DNA of 64,000 nucleotides from Streptomyces sp. Ag109_O5-10 (lineage in GTDB: Bacteria > Actinomycetota > Actinomycetes > Streptomycetales > Streptomycetaceae): assembly GCF_900105755.1 (NCBI RefSeq), contig NZ_FNTQ01000001.1, positions 434,001 to 498,000 of the forward strand. The letters are read 5' to 3'. Positions 8,200 to 16,021 of the stretch are shown here, piece by piece. A program made the position numbers and the translations under genes. Numbering within the stretch: the first letter of the stretch is position 1; each line of letters opens with the position of its first letter. The notes beneath the pieces were generated by a model. That model was not told the DNA's origin. It saw nothing but the letters and a program-made list of their open reading frames with translations, and searched no databases.

Positions 8200-8436
8200 G
8201 TGGCTCGACCGAAGCCGTGTCATGCCGACGACGAGCTGTGGGCGGTGATCGAGCCGCTCTTGCCCAGGGCCGAGCGTCAGACCCGGCACCCGGGACCCAA
8301 GCGGCATCCGGACCGGTTGGTGTTCCAGGACATTTTGTTCGTGCTGCACACCGGGATCGCCTGGGAACACCTGCCGCAGGAACTCGGCTTCGGCTCGGGC
8401 ATGACCTGCCTGCGACGCCTGAACCCGTCCCGATAG
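8200..8436 (+). pseudogene. N-terminal fragment of an IS5-family transposase
   Basis: From GTG 8200, about 78 codons encode the DUF4096-type N-terminus of IS5-group transposases (DDELWAVIEPLLPRAERQTR, then LHTGIAWEHLPQELGFGSGM). It ends at TAG after SR, where a full transposase would continue for about 200 residues with the DDE domain. No inverted repeats were found at its edges. It is a relic, unrelated in sequence to the intact element at 53.8 kb. Confidence 0.8.
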
Positions 8437-8445
8437 GAGTCCTTG

Positions 8446-9354
8446 CTACGTCACGACCGGGGGCAACGGTTCACGGGCCGCGTGCCATGCGGGAGGGAGA
8501 GCGGCAACGCCGGTGCGGGCTGCGATGACCCCGCCCGCGATGGCGCAGGTGGTATCGATGTCGCCGCGCCCGGCGACCGTGACCCACAGGCCCTCGTGCA
8601 GGTCGTCGAGGTGCCCCGCCGCACACCACAGGGCGTACGGGACGGTGTCGGGCCCTGACATCCGGTAGCCGGAGCCCAGGACCTCCGCGGCGTGCCGAAC
8701 CGAGGTGTGCTCCGGCATCCGGGCCGCGATCCGCACTCCCGACCGGACGTCGCTGTCGGGGAGTCGTTCGGCGACTGCCTGAAGGAAGTCCGATCTGGCA
8801 GGGGTGGCCCCGCCCCGGCTTCGGGCCGCCAGCGCCGCGGCCAGGGCGACTGCCACGGCTCCGGCGACCGCCTCCGGGTGGTGGTGCGAGACCGCACCCT
8901 GACGGGCGGCCTGCTCAGCGGCCACGTCGAGGTCGGCGCTGTGCCACGCGCCGAGCGGGGCGGCTCGCATGGCCGCGCCGTTGCCCCAGGAGCCCTGGCC
9001 GCCGAACTGTCCGGCGACCACCTCCTGCCAGGGCTCACCCGCGTCGATCCGGCGCAGCACGTCATGCATCGAGGCTCCATAGCCGCGGTGCGTGTCCTCG
9101 GTGTAGGCCGCCGCGAGACGCAGGGCCAGGCGGTCCTGGTCGACGATGCCCCCGCCTTCGACGAGCTCCCGGACGAGAACCAGCGCTTGAGCGGTGTCGT
9201 CACTCCACCGCCACAGCGGTTCCGTGGGCAGCGTCCGCGCCTCCAGGGCTGCCGGGCCATGCCTACGCAGGATGCCGAACCAGCGGTCGCCGAAGGCGTC
9301 GCCGAACGCGAGCCCGTGCAACGAGTCCAGCACAGGGGCAGGCATGTTGATCAC
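8446..9354 (-). CDS. ADP-ribosylglycohydrolase family protein
   Basis: This protein of about 300 residues belongs to the DraG/ARH family, which removes ADP-ribose from proteins or small molecules using a binuclear metal centre. Diagnostic stretches are GLAFGDAFGDRWF near the N-terminus, WSDDTAQALVLVRELV (metal-binding TDDT-like motif, here SDDT), GNGAAMRAAPLGAW, and DIDTTCAIAGGVIAA near the C-terminus (second metal site). The start is GTG 9354 or ATG 9345. Neither has a Shine-Dalgarno sequence, but GATACT lies a few bases upstream, so translation may be leaderless. Confidence 0.87.
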   Translation of the reverse strand: MINMPAPVLDSLHGLAFGDAFGDRWFGILRRHGPAALEARTLPTEPLWRWSDDTAQALVLVRELVEGGGIVDQDRLALRLAAAYTEDTHRGYGASMHDVLRRIDAGEPWQEVVAGQFGGQGSWGNGAAMRAAPLGAWHSADLDVAAEQAARQGAVSHHHPEAVAGAVAVALAAALAARSRGGATPARSDFLQAVAERLPDSDVRSGVRIAARMPEHTSVRHAAEVLGSGYRMSGPDTVPYALWCAAGHLDDLHEGLWVTVAGRGDIDTTCAIAGGVIAARTGVAALPPAWHAAREPLPPVVT

Positions 9355-9707
9355 CGGCGCAGTATCGCAGCGCGGTGGCTCTCCCGCACTCCGATTTCGG
9401 AGCCGCCAGGCTTCCGCCTGCGGGTCCGTTGGAGATCCGCAGGCGCCATCCACGAAGCCTTCCTCGCCCTCCGATGCACACTCATCTGCCGGTCTTTCCG
9501 TCAGCCGTTCCAAGTCAGGCGACTGACTTGAACGCCAAGGCCAAGGAGCTGGCCGCGACGGGGTGGGCCGTACCTCCGGTGGGCGGGCCGGCCCCGCCCT
9601 CCCGATCGCGGGCCGGGGCGGCAGGGGACCGACCGGAGCGGAGGCCTGTTCGGGGGAACCGGCTCCCGAAGGCGCGTGCGGCGGCCGTGCCGGGTCACAT
9701 CTCCTGC
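9355..9707. promoter_or_regulatory. Divergent spacer between ADP-ribosylglycohydrolase and DNA ligase
   Basis: This 353-bp region contains a perfect inverted repeat CAAGTCA-GGCGAC-TGACTTG (9511-9530), a candidate regulator site. A weaker hairpin (TTCGGG 9649-9654 with CCCGAA 9665-9670) lies closer to the ligase. No convincing gene is present; the ligase frame is open upstream through this region but lacks conserved sequence. Confidence 0.4.
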
Positions 9708-10691
9708 GTGACCGCCCTCCCCGTGATCCCGCCCATGCTCGCCACTCCCGGCCGGCTGCCGTCCGCCGCCCAGGACGCCCGGTGGGCCTACGAGACCAAG
9801 CAGGACGGCCAGCGGGCGGTTGTCTACCTGCCCGGCGACGGCAGCCTGCTGCTGCGCGCCCGGTCCGGCGAGGAGATCACCGCCGCCTACCCCGAGCTGC
9901 GCCCGCTGGCGAAGGCCCTGGGGCGGACCCCGGCGGTCCTGGACGGCGAGGTGCTGGCCGTCGACGAACACGGGCGCGCCGACTTCCAGTTGCTGCAGAG
10001 CCGGATGGGCCTGGCCCACGCCCCGGCCCGGGCGGCCCGGATGGCGGCCCGGATCCCGGTCCACCTGGTGCTGTTCGACGCGCTCCTGCTGTCGGACCCG
10101 CTGCTCACCATGGCCTACGCGGACCGCCGCGCGCGCCTGGAGTCCCTCTCCCTGGAGGGGCCGCACTGGTCGACGCCGAGGGCCGTCGTGGGGCATGGCG
10201 CGGAGGCGCTGCGGGCGACGCGGGAGCACGGTCTGGAGGGCGTGGTCTGCAAACGCCTCGACTCGGTGTACGAGCCGGGGGTCAGGTCCCGGGCCTGGAT
10301 CAAGATCCGGAACCTGCGGGCGGAGGACGTGATCGTGGGCGGCTGGCTGCCGGGCAAGGGGCGGCTGACCGGCCTGCCGGGCGCGGTGCTGGTCGGCCAG
10401 CGGTCCGCCGACGGGCGGCTGCGGTACGTCGGCGGGGTGGGCACCGGCTGGAGTGCGGCGGAGCGGGCGGAACTGGCCGCGCTGCTGCGGGCGGCCGGGA
10501 CCGACACGTGCCCGTTCGAGCCGGCGCCGCCGGTCCCGGGCGCCCGCTGGGTGGTGCCCCGGCTGGTCGGTGAGGTCAGCTACAGCACCCGGACCCGGGC
10601 CGGGCTGCTGCGCCAGCCGTCCTGGCTCCGGCTGCGCCCGGACCTCGCGCCGGAGGAGTCGGCGGCGGACCTGCCCGAGGACCCGCCGTAG
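9708..10691 (+). CDS. ATP-dependent DNA ligase (stand-alone, LigC/LigD-ligase type)
   Basis: The 327-residue protein has all nucleotidyltransferase motifs: I with the adenylated Lys ([11 protein letters not shown]), III ([16 protein letters not shown]), IIIa ([11 protein letters not shown]), IV ([16 protein letters not shown]) and V (RAWIKIRNL). An OB-fold domain follows ([13 protein letters not shown] through GGVGTGWS). It lacks the polymerase and nuclease domains of full LigD, so it resembles the extra ATP-ligases of actinobacteria used in repair, some of which act with Ku (family knowledge). GTG 9708 is chosen because conserved sequence starts there. No Ku gene is nearby. Confidence 0.88.
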   Translation: MTALPVIPPMLATPGRLPSAAQDARWAYETKQDGQRAVVYLPGDGSLLLRARSGEEITAAYPELRPLAKALGRTPAVLDGEVLAVDEHGRADFQLLQSRMGLAHAPARAARMAARIPVHLVLFDALLLSDPLLTMAYADRRARLESLSLEGPHWSTPRAVVGHGAEALRATREHGLEGVVCKRLDSVYEPGVRSRAWIKIRNLRAEDVIVGGWLPGKGRLTGLPGAVLVGQRSADGRLRYVGGVGTGWSAAERAELAALLRAAGTDTCPFEPAPPVPGARWVVPRLVGEVSYSTRTRAGLLRQPSWLRLRPDLAPEESAADLPEDPP

Positions 10692-10742
10692 GACCTGCCG
10701 TAGGACTCGCCGTTGGAGAGGCACTGGCCGCCCGGCGTCTGC

Positions 10743-10797
10743 GGACCGGACCGGACTGGACTGGACCGGACTGGACTGGACTGGACTGGACCGGACA
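10743..10797. repeat. Pentanucleotide microsatellite (GGACY)x11
   Basis: Eleven consecutive 5-bp units GGACC, GGACT or GGACA run from 10743 to 10797, between the ligase stop and hemC start. Such arrays change length by slippage. It lies about 50 bp upstream of the hemC ATG, where the promoter or leader would be, so copy number might affect hemC expression (inference). Confidence 0.85.
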
Positions 10798-10848
10798 GCC
10801 GACAGGATGTCGGAATCGGTGGCCGGCGGAAAGGTCTATCGTGTCCCC

Positions 10849-11784
10849 ATGTCGGTACCCGAGTTGATCCGTATCGTCTCCCGCGACTCGCCGATGGCGC
10901 TCGCTCAGGTGGCCCGAGTCCGGGCCGAGTTGGCCGCGCTGTATCCGCAGGTGCGCACCGAGGTGGTGCCGGTGAAGACGACCGGCGACAAGTGGCTGGG
11001 CGCCCTGTCCCTGGTCGAGGGCAAGGGAGCGTTCACCAAGGAGGTGGACGCCGCGCTGCTGGCCGGTGCGGCCGACCTCGCCGTGCACTGCGTGAAGGAC
11101 GTGCCCGCGGACCGGCCGCTGCCCGCCGGGACGGTGTTCGCGGCGTTCCTGAAGCGGGACGACATCCGCGATGCCCTCGTCCACCCGGGCGGGCTGACTC
11201 TGGACGAGCTCCCGCCGGGTACCCGGATCGGCACCTCCGCGGTCCGCCGGGTCGCCCAGCTGGCGGCCACCCACCCGCACCTGGAGTGCGTGCCCTTCCG
11301 GGGCAACGTCAACCGGCGGCTGGAGAAGCTGGCCGCCGGTGAGGCCGACGCACTGCTGGTGGCGATGTCGGGGCTGGAGCGGATCGGCCGCACGGACGTG
11401 CTCACCGAGGTGCTGGACCCGGAGACGATGATGCCGCCCATCGGCGCGGGCATCCTCGCCCTGCAGTGCCGGGAGGGCGACGCCGACCTGATCGACGCGG
11501 TGAGCGGGCTCGGTGACCCGGCCACCCACCGGGAGGCCACCGCCGAGCGGATGTTCCTGCACGTGCTGCAGGGCCACTGCAACAGCCCGATCGCCGGCTA
11601 CGCCCGGGTCGACGGCGGCGGCGAACTGTCGCTGCGCGCCTGTGTGTTCACCCCGGACGGCAAGACCCGGCTGAACGCCCACGAGTGGGCGGGCCGCCTC
11701 GACCCGGCCACCCTCGGCACGTCGGTCGCGGTGGCGCTGCTGCGGCAGGGGGCACGGGAGATCATCGACGGTATCCCGCACTAG
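10849..11784 (+). CDS. hemC: Porphobilinogen deaminase (hydroxymethylbilane synthase)
   Basis: The 311-residue protein matches the whole HemC family, which joins four porphobilinogens into hydroxymethylbilane. Visible motifs: [13 protein letters not shown] at the N-terminus, VHCVKDVP with the catalytic Asp near residue 84, [21 protein letters not shown], and the dipyrromethane-anchoring Cys in [12 protein letters not shown] (about 243). ATG 10849 gives the normal length; an in-frame ATG at 10807 would add 14 residues. No other haem genes are adjacent, so this is probably a second, isolated copy next to the main hemA-hemC-hemD operon expected elsewhere. Confidence 0.92.
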   Translation: MSVPELIRIVSRDSPMALAQVARVRAELAALYPQVRTEVVPVKTTGDKWLGALSLVEGKGAFTKEVDAALLAGAADLAVHCVKDVPADRPLPAGTVFAAFLKRDDIRDALVHPGGLTLDELPPGTRIGTSAVRRVAQLAATHPHLECVPFRGNVNRRLEKLAAGEADALLVAMSGLERIGRTDVLTEVLDPETMMPPIGAGILALQCREGDADLIDAVSGLGDPATHREATAERMFLHVLQGHCNSPIAGYARVDGGGELSLRACVFTPDGKTRLNAHEWAGRLDPATLGTSVAVALLRQGAREIIDGIPH

Positions 11785-11819
11785 GCACTCCGCCGGATGG
11801 GGCCGGTTGTGTCGTCGTT

Positions 11820-11875
11820 CGGCTGCGGTGCCGTGGTGGCCGGTCGCGCGGTTCCCCGCGCCCCTGAGGGGCGCG
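11820..11875. repeat. Dispersed intergenic repeat, copy B (hairpin, bidirectional terminator)
   Basis: The core is in reverse orientation: GGTCGCGCGGTTCCCCGCGC, then a CGCGCCCC-TGA-GGGGCGCG hairpin. It fills most of the gap between the convergent hemC and the 11.9-kb hypothetical gene, and should terminate transcription from both sides. Confidence 0.75.
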
Positions 11876-11881
11876 TTGTCC

Positions 11882-12406
11882 TCAGGAGGTAGTGGGGCCG
11901 GGCTCTGTCTGGTCCTTGAGGAAGGCTGTCACCTGGTGGGACAGGCTGCCGGCGGACGGGCAGGCCGTGGCGGTGGTCGTCTCCAGGACCCCGATGCCGC
12001 CCGCCCAGAGCCGGCGTTCGGTCCACTCCTCGTCGACGCGCAGGTGGACCTGGATGTCCACCTGGGTCAGGGCGGCCTCCGGGGCCGCGGCGTAGAGGAC
12101 GGCGGTCGCCCGGCGCAGCGGGTAGACGTCGAAGCCCTCGATGAACTGGGAGTTGCGCCAGTCGATGAACGCGCCCTCGCCGTCGGGACCGACCCGGACG
12201 TCGATCTGGCCGTCCTCCAGTTGCACGCCGAAGGGACCGGAGCCGCGGTTCTCGATGGTCACCCGGGCACTGAAGTACGTCAGCCCGGCCGCGGCGTCGT
12301 CCCGGCCGCGCGGCGGCTCGGACTCCTCCAGGCGGTGGACGCGGACCCGCAGACCGGCATGCTCGTCGTACTCGTGCCAGTCCCCGACCACGTTCGGCTC
12401 GTACAC
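11882..12406 (-). CDS. Conserved hypothetical protein, beta-rich
   Basis: This 174-residue soluble protein has no signal peptide or membrane segment. Alternating hydrophobic patterns (YFSARVTIENRGSGPFGVQL; IDVRVGPDGEGAFIDWRNSQ) suggest a beta-sandwich of the telokin/DUF4352-like kind, but it cannot be placed in a family with confidence. GTG 12406 is preceded by GAGAGGGG. It has its own clear promoter (12430-12457), so it is expressed alone. Function unknown. Confidence 0.7.
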   Translation of the reverse strand: MYEPNVVGDWHEYDEHAGLRVRVHRLEESEPPRGRDDAAAGLTYFSARVTIENRGSGPFGVQLEDGQIDVRVGPDGEGAFIDWRNSQFIEGFDVYPLRRATAVLYAAAPEAALTQVDIQVHLRVDEEWTERRLWAGGIGVLETTTATACPSAGSLSHQVTAFLKDQTEPGPTTS

Positions 12407-12429
12407 AGTGCCCCTCTCGACCCCCGCTG

Positions 12430-12457
12430 TTTATCTGTGTGCTCAGCGCACTGTCAA
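12430..12457 (-). promoter_or_regulatory. Housekeeping-type promoter for the 11.9-kb hypothetical gene
   Basis: On the minus strand a perfect -35 box TTGACA (12457-12452) is followed after 16 bp by GATAAA (12435-12430), about 25 bp upstream of the GTG start. It is among the best sigma70-like promoters in the window. Confidence 0.6.
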
Positions 12458-12528
12458 ATGAGTGGAATGCGCTGTGGCCAGGGGGTTCGCCCGCTTTGAT
12501 CGCTGATCAAGCGTTGCGCAGCGGTTAT

Positions 12529-12552
12529 CCCGCCCCGGGGGTCCGGGGCGGG
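12529..12552 (-). terminator. Hairpin terminator of the ABC exporter operon
   Basis: A perfect 10-bp stem CCCGCCCCGG / CCGGGGCGGG with a 4-nt loop lies 54 bp beyond the permease stop on the minus strand. Confidence 0.75.
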
Positions 12553-12605
12553 TCGCGGGCGCGTGCCGCACATCACGTCGGTGCCTCCCCGGCGCCCTGG
12601 CCGGC

Positions 12606-13457
12606 TCATCGGGCCAGGCGGCCGAGCAGCGAGGAGGCCGCGGCGACGCCGAGGGCGGCGGCGACCGCCAGCACGGCGAAGTCGAGGCCGAGGTGGGCGG
12701 GGGTGCCGAGCAGCAGGCCGCGCAGGGCGTCGACCTGGTAGCTCAGTGGGTTGATCTTGCTGACCACCTGGAGCCAGCCCGGCATGATCGCCACGGGGTA
12801 GAGGGCGTTGGAGCCGAAGAACAGCGGCATGGTGATCGCCTGGCCGATGCCCATCAGCCGGTCGCGGCTGAGGACGATGCCGGCGATGCTCATCGACAGG
12901 CAGGAGAAGAACGCCGAGGCCAGGACGACGGCCAGGGCCACGCCGAGGAGCTTCAGCGGGTTCCAGGTGAGAGAGACGCCGAGGATCGCGGCGATGACGA
13001 TCACCACGACGGCCTGGATGAGGGACTTCACGCCGGCCGCGAAGGCCTTGCCCGTGATGAGGGCCGAGCGGGGGGTGGGGGTAACGAGGAGCTTGTTGAG
13101 GATGCCCGCGTCGCGCTCCCAGATGATCTGGATGCCGTAGAAGATCGCGATGAACATCGCGGACTGGGCGATGATGCCGGGTGCGAGGTAGTCGATGTAG
13201 GGGATGCCGCCGGTGGGTATCGCCCGTATGCGGGTGAAGGTCTGACCGAAGATCAGCAGCCAGAGGGCGGGCTGGATCGCACGGGTGTAGAGCTCGGTGC
13301 GGTCGTGGCGGAGCTTCTGCAGCTCCACGGCGCACATGGCGACGACCCGGGCGGGCAGCAGTCGCCAGCCGGAGCGGGGCCGGGGCGGGGTCAGGAGCAG
13401 GGACGTGCCCGTGCGCTCAGCCGACACGGTTCGCGGTGCGGCGGGTGCTTCGGACAT
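12606..13457 (-). CDS. ABC-2 type transporter permease (DrrB-like)
   Basis: The 283-residue protein has about six hydrophobic helices and the ABC-2 membrane domain. It ends with the typical segment LMGIGQAITMPLFFGSNALYP followed by PLSYQVDALRG, as in DrrB and related drug exporters. It overlaps the upstream ATPase gene by 41 bp but has its own AGGAGG-type site before ATG 13457, so the two are co-expressed. With the ATPase it should form an exporter for a hydrophobic compound, possibly a drug. Confidence 0.9.
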   Translation of the reverse strand: MSEAPAAPRTVSAERTGTSLLLTPPRPRSGWRLLPARVVAMCAVELQKLRHDRTELYTRAIQPALWLLIFGQTFTRIRAIPTGGIPYIDYLAPGIIAQSAMFIAIFYGIQIIWERDAGILNKLLVTPTPRSALITGKAFAAGVKSLIQAVVVIVIAAILGVSLTWNPLKLLGVALAVVLASAFFSCLSMSIAGIVLSRDRLMGIGQAITMPLFFGSNALYPVAIMPGWLQVVSKINPLSYQVDALRGLLLGTPAHLGLDFAVLAVAAALGVAAASSLLGRLAR

Positions 13458-14244
13458 CGCGGAAACCTCCTGACTGGTCGTCGAGGCCGCTGCCGGCCAC
13501 GTCGCGGAAGACGTCTTCGAGGGTGGGCAGGACGTCGGTGCCCCGGCGTTCGGCGAGGCCGCGCCTGAGTTCGGTGGGGGTGCCGAGGGCGCGGATACGG
13601 CCCCGGTGCATCAGGCCGACCCGGTCGCAGTGCTGGTCGGCCTCGTCCATGTAGTGGGTGGTGACCAGGACGGTCATGCCGGTCGCCGCGCGTACGGAGT
13701 TGATCTGGTCCCACACGCCGGTGCGGGCGATCGGGTCGAGGCCGATGGTCGGTTCGTCCAGGATCAGCAGCCGGGGCGCGCTGACCAGCGCCTGCGCCAG
13801 TTCGAGGCGGCGGACCATGCCGCCGGAGTAGGTGCCGGCGAGCCGGTCGGCGGCGTCGGCGAGGTCGACGGCCGCCAGCGCCTCGGCGACCCGCGGGGCA
13901 CGCTCGCGCCGGGGGACGTCGAAGACGCGGGCGAACAGCTCGACGTTCTCGCGTCCGGTGAGCCCGCTGTCGGCGGACAGCTGCTGCGGGACGTACCCGA
14001 GCAGCCGCCGCACGGCCATCCGCTCCCGGCCGGTGTCGTGGCCGAAGACGTGGACCATCCCGGCGGGGACGGGCAGCAGGGTGGTGATGCAGCGGATGGC
14101 GGTGGTCTTGCCTGCGCCGTTGGGGCCGAGCAGGCCGAAGACCTCGCCCTCGCCGACGCTGAGGTCGAGCCCGTCGACGGCCTTGGTCTCCCCGAAGGAG
14201 TAGGAGAGTCCGGTGCAGGCGACTGCGGCGGTGTCCGTTGTCAT
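13417..14244 (-). CDS. ABC transporter ATP-binding protein (DrrA-like)
   Basis: The 275-residue ATPase shows Walker A (GPNGAGKTT), the signature YSGGMVRRLELAQAL, Walker B (LLILDEPTIGLDP) and the His-switch (VTTHYMDEAD). The C-terminal extension with RRGTDVLPTLEDVFRDV is typical of the DrrA daunorubicin-resistance group. Its ATGA start overlaps the stop of the MarR gene, so the order is marR-ATPase-permease in one transcript. It energises the ABC-2 permease. Confidence 0.92.
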   Translation of the reverse strand: MTTDTAAVACTGLSYSFGETKAVDGLDLSVGEGEVFGLLGPNGAGKTTAIRCITTLLPVPAGMVHVFGHDTGRERMAVRRLLGYVPQQLSADSGLTGRENVELFARVFDVPRRERAPRVAEALAAVDLADAADRLAGTYSGGMVRRLELAQALVSAPRLLILDEPTIGLDPIARTGVWDQINSVRAATGMTVLVTTHYMDEADQHCDRVGLMHRGRIRALGTPTELRRGLAERRGTDVLPTLEDVFRDVAGSGLDDQSGGFRDVRSTRRTANRVG

Positions 14245-14696
14245 GATTCCCCGGTCTCCTCGTGCAGAGTGTCGGCCAGTCTGCGCAGCGCGGGAAGCGC
14301 CGCCCTGAGCGCCTCCTGGTCCGCCTCGTCCAGCCGGGTGACATGACCGGCGACGAGTTCCGCGCGACGGCGGTGCCAGTCGGCGAGCCGCTTCTCGGCG
14401 TCGTCGGTGAGCAGCAGCCGGGCGGCCCGGCGGTCGGCCGGGTCGGTCTCCCGGCGCATGAAGCCCTCCTTGACGAGCTGGTTGACCAGGGTCGACACCG
14501 AGTTGCTCGCCAGGTACAGCTCCTTGGCCGCGTCCGAGATGCCGATCCCCGGCCGGGACTCGACCAGGCGCAGCAGCTCCACCTCGGCGCCGCGCAGCCG
14601 CGGCCGGGTGAGCCCGCGGCGCAGTCTGCGGCGGATCAGCCGCTGGATGCCGACCAACGCGTCGGCGAGTTCTTCCGGAAAGGTCTCCGATTCCAC
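14241..14696 (-). CDS. MarR-family transcriptional regulator
   Basis: The 151-residue protein has the winged-helix MarR fold (ISDAAKELYLASNSVSTLVNQL for the recognition region, DPADRRAARLLLT for the wing). GTG 14696 is chosen because it gives the usual MarR length, with AGAGG 12 nt upstream. It is the first gene of an ABC-2 exporter operon, the common arrangement for a repressor that senses the exported compound. A palindrome sits over its leader (14708-14726), consistent with autorepression. Confidence 0.88.
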   Translation of the reverse strand: MESETFPEELADALVGIQRLIRRRLRRGLTRPRLRGAEVELLRLVESRPGIGISDAAKELYLASNSVSTLVNQLVKEGFMRRETDPADRRAARLLLTDDAEKRLADWHRRRAELVAGHVTRLDEADQEALRAALPALRRLADTLHEETGES

Positions 14697-14707
14697 ACCT
14701 CGAAGAT

Positions 14708-14726
14708 TACCTCTGCTACAGAGATA
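14708..14726. promoter_or_regulatory. Candidate MarR operator
   Basis: TACCTCTG-CTA-CAGAGATA is a 19-bp inverted repeat with one mismatch, 11 bp upstream of the marR GTG and overlapping its ribosome-binding site. The adjacent AGAGATATCTCT (14720-14731) is a second perfect palindrome sharing one arm. Binding here would block expression of the whole exporter operon (inference). Confidence 0.6.
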
Positions 14727-14807
14727 TCTCTCCCAAGGGACGGTCAAGGGGTGATCCGACGGGAAGCGCATCCAAGAAATGGGAGTTGCTTCACCTTTGC
14801 CCGAATT

Positions 14808-14833
14808 GTTTTCCTGTGCGCCGTTCGGGGCAT
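14808..14833 (+). promoter_or_regulatory. Possible SigB-class promoter of the sigma factor gene
   Basis: GTTTTC, a 14-bp spacer, then GGGCAT. This approximates the Streptomyces SigB-class pattern (GNNT-N14-16-GGGTAC/T), with C in place of T in the -10 box. It lies about 140 bp upstream of the sigma factor start. Autoregulation would be typical, but the match is imperfect. Confidence 0.3.
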
Positions 14834-14970
14834 CCATAGGGAAGTGCTTCGGACCGGAGGCACGTGCGTGGGAGCCTGGTTCCGCCGGCCGCCCCCGTGT
14901 CCTCCCCAGGGTCCGAGCGCGTTTTCCTCCCACGGTGTCCGTCCACCAGCATCCGCCGAGGGAGGTGCGC

Positions 14971-15765
14971 ATGATGCGTACCGCCTGCACACCCAGGTCC
15001 CGTCCCCACGACGACGCTCCTGACACGGCCCGGGCCTTCGTACGGCTGGCCGAACTGCCCGAGGGCCCGGAGCGCCGGGCGCTGCGGGACGAGCTGGTCG
15101 AGCTGTGGCTGCCCATGGCCGAGCGGATCGCCGTACGGTTCCGCGGCCGGGGCGAGACCCTGGAGGATCTCTACCAGGTCGCCGCGCTGGGGCTGGTGAA
15201 GGCCGTCGACCACTACGATCCCGCGCGCGGCCGGGCCTTCGAGGCGTACGCCGTGCCGACCATCACCGGGGAGATCAAGCGCCACTTCCGGGACCACATG
15301 TGGACCCTGCACGTGCCGCGCCGGGTCCAGGAGCTGCGCAACCGGGTCCGGAGCGCCCTCAGGGAGCTGGACCAGACGACCCCCGGGCGCCCGCCCACCG
15401 TGGCCGAGACAGCCGCCCTGGCGCAGCTCACCGAGGAGGAGGTGCGGGCCGGGATGGAGGCTCTGGAGTGCTACTCGGCGCTGTCGCTGGACGCGGAGGT
15501 GGCCGGCGGCGACGGTTACGCGCTCGGCGACACCCTGGGCGCCCCGGACCCCGGCTACGACCTGATCGTCGACCGCGCGGCCGCGGAGCCCTGCCTCCAG
15601 GGCCTGCCCGAGCGCGACCGGCTCATCCTCTACCTGCGGTTCTTCCACGGTATGACCCAGAGCCGGATCGCCGAGCAGCTGGGCATCTCGCAGATGCACG
15701 TCTCCCGCCTGCTGAGCGCCTGCTTCGACCGGCTGCGCGAGGAGCTGCTGTCCGAGAGCGGATGA
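14971..15765 (+). CDS. SigB/SigF-class RNA polymerase sigma factor
   Basis: The 264-residue alternative sigma factor contains region 2 (LEDLYQVAALGLVKAVDHYD, FEAYAVPTITGEIKRHFRD), region 3 (VPRRVQELRNRV) and region 4 (MTQSRIAEQLGISQMHVSRLL). This is the layout of SigB/SigF stress and sporulation sigma factors. GAGGGAGGTGCGC precedes ATG 14971. No anti-sigma gene is adjacent, unlike the paralogue at 36.5 kb. It lies near a VOC gene with a good SigB-class promoter. Confidence 0.93.
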   Translation: MMRTACTPRSRPHDDAPDTARAFVRLAELPEGPERRALRDELVELWLPMAERIAVRFRGRGETLEDLYQVAALGLVKAVDHYDPARGRAFEAYAVPTITGEIKRHFRDHMWTLHVPRRVQELRNRVRSALRELDQTTPGRPPTVAETAALAQLTEEEVRAGMEALECYSALSLDAEVAGGDGYALGDTLGAPDPGYDLIVDRAAAEPCLQGLPERDRLILYLRFFHGMTQSRIAEQLGISQMHVSRLLSACFDRLREELLSESG

Positions 15766-15885
15766 GGGTCACCCGGCCGAGGGCGACGGCCGTCCCGATG
15801 GCCCGGCCCACCACGGCAGGGTCGGCGAAGGCCTCCTTGAGCTGGTCGATCTCCTCCTCCAGGCGGAGATCCGGTCCGGCTCGCT
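15766..15885 (-). pseudogene. Possible ANTAR-domain remnant
   Basis: The minus strand, antisense to the end of the sigma gene and its 3' flank, encodes a segment (LRLEEEIDQLKEAFADPAVV then GRAIGTAVALGRV) resembling the start of an ANTAR RNA-binding domain. No start or full domain exists. It is probably a fragment, but the similarity is short. Confidence 0.3.
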
Positions 15886-15912
15886 CTCTCCCGTCCACCC
15901 CTCGCGTCACCC

Positions 15913-15937
15913 GTCTGGCTCCGCGCCACCGGGGTAC
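15913..15937 (+). promoter_or_regulatory. SigB-class promoter candidate for the VOC gene
   Basis: GTCT, a 15-bp spacer, then GGGTAC fits the published SigB-class consensus form GNNT-N14-16-GGGTAC/T exactly. It lies 85 bp upstream of the VOC gene and directly downstream of a SigB-class sigma gene. Confidence 0.5.
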
Positions 15938-16021
15938 TCGGCAGGCATTCCCACCGCTTCCGGTTGGAGACTGGTGGCAGACCGGTCGCCCTGCCGGCCC
16001 CGACACCAGGACGCGAGTGCC

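Noticed and set aside
10713..11342. Coding reading of the GGACY repeat ([11 protein letters not shown])
   Set aside because: The peptide repeat is only a translation of the microsatellite. It precedes hemC in other frames and lacks a start signal.
12606..14696. ABC-2 exporter as part of an antibiotic biosynthesis cluster
   Set aside because: No biosynthetic enzymes (PKS, NRPS, glycosyltransferases) flank it. It is a stand-alone MarR-controlled exporter.
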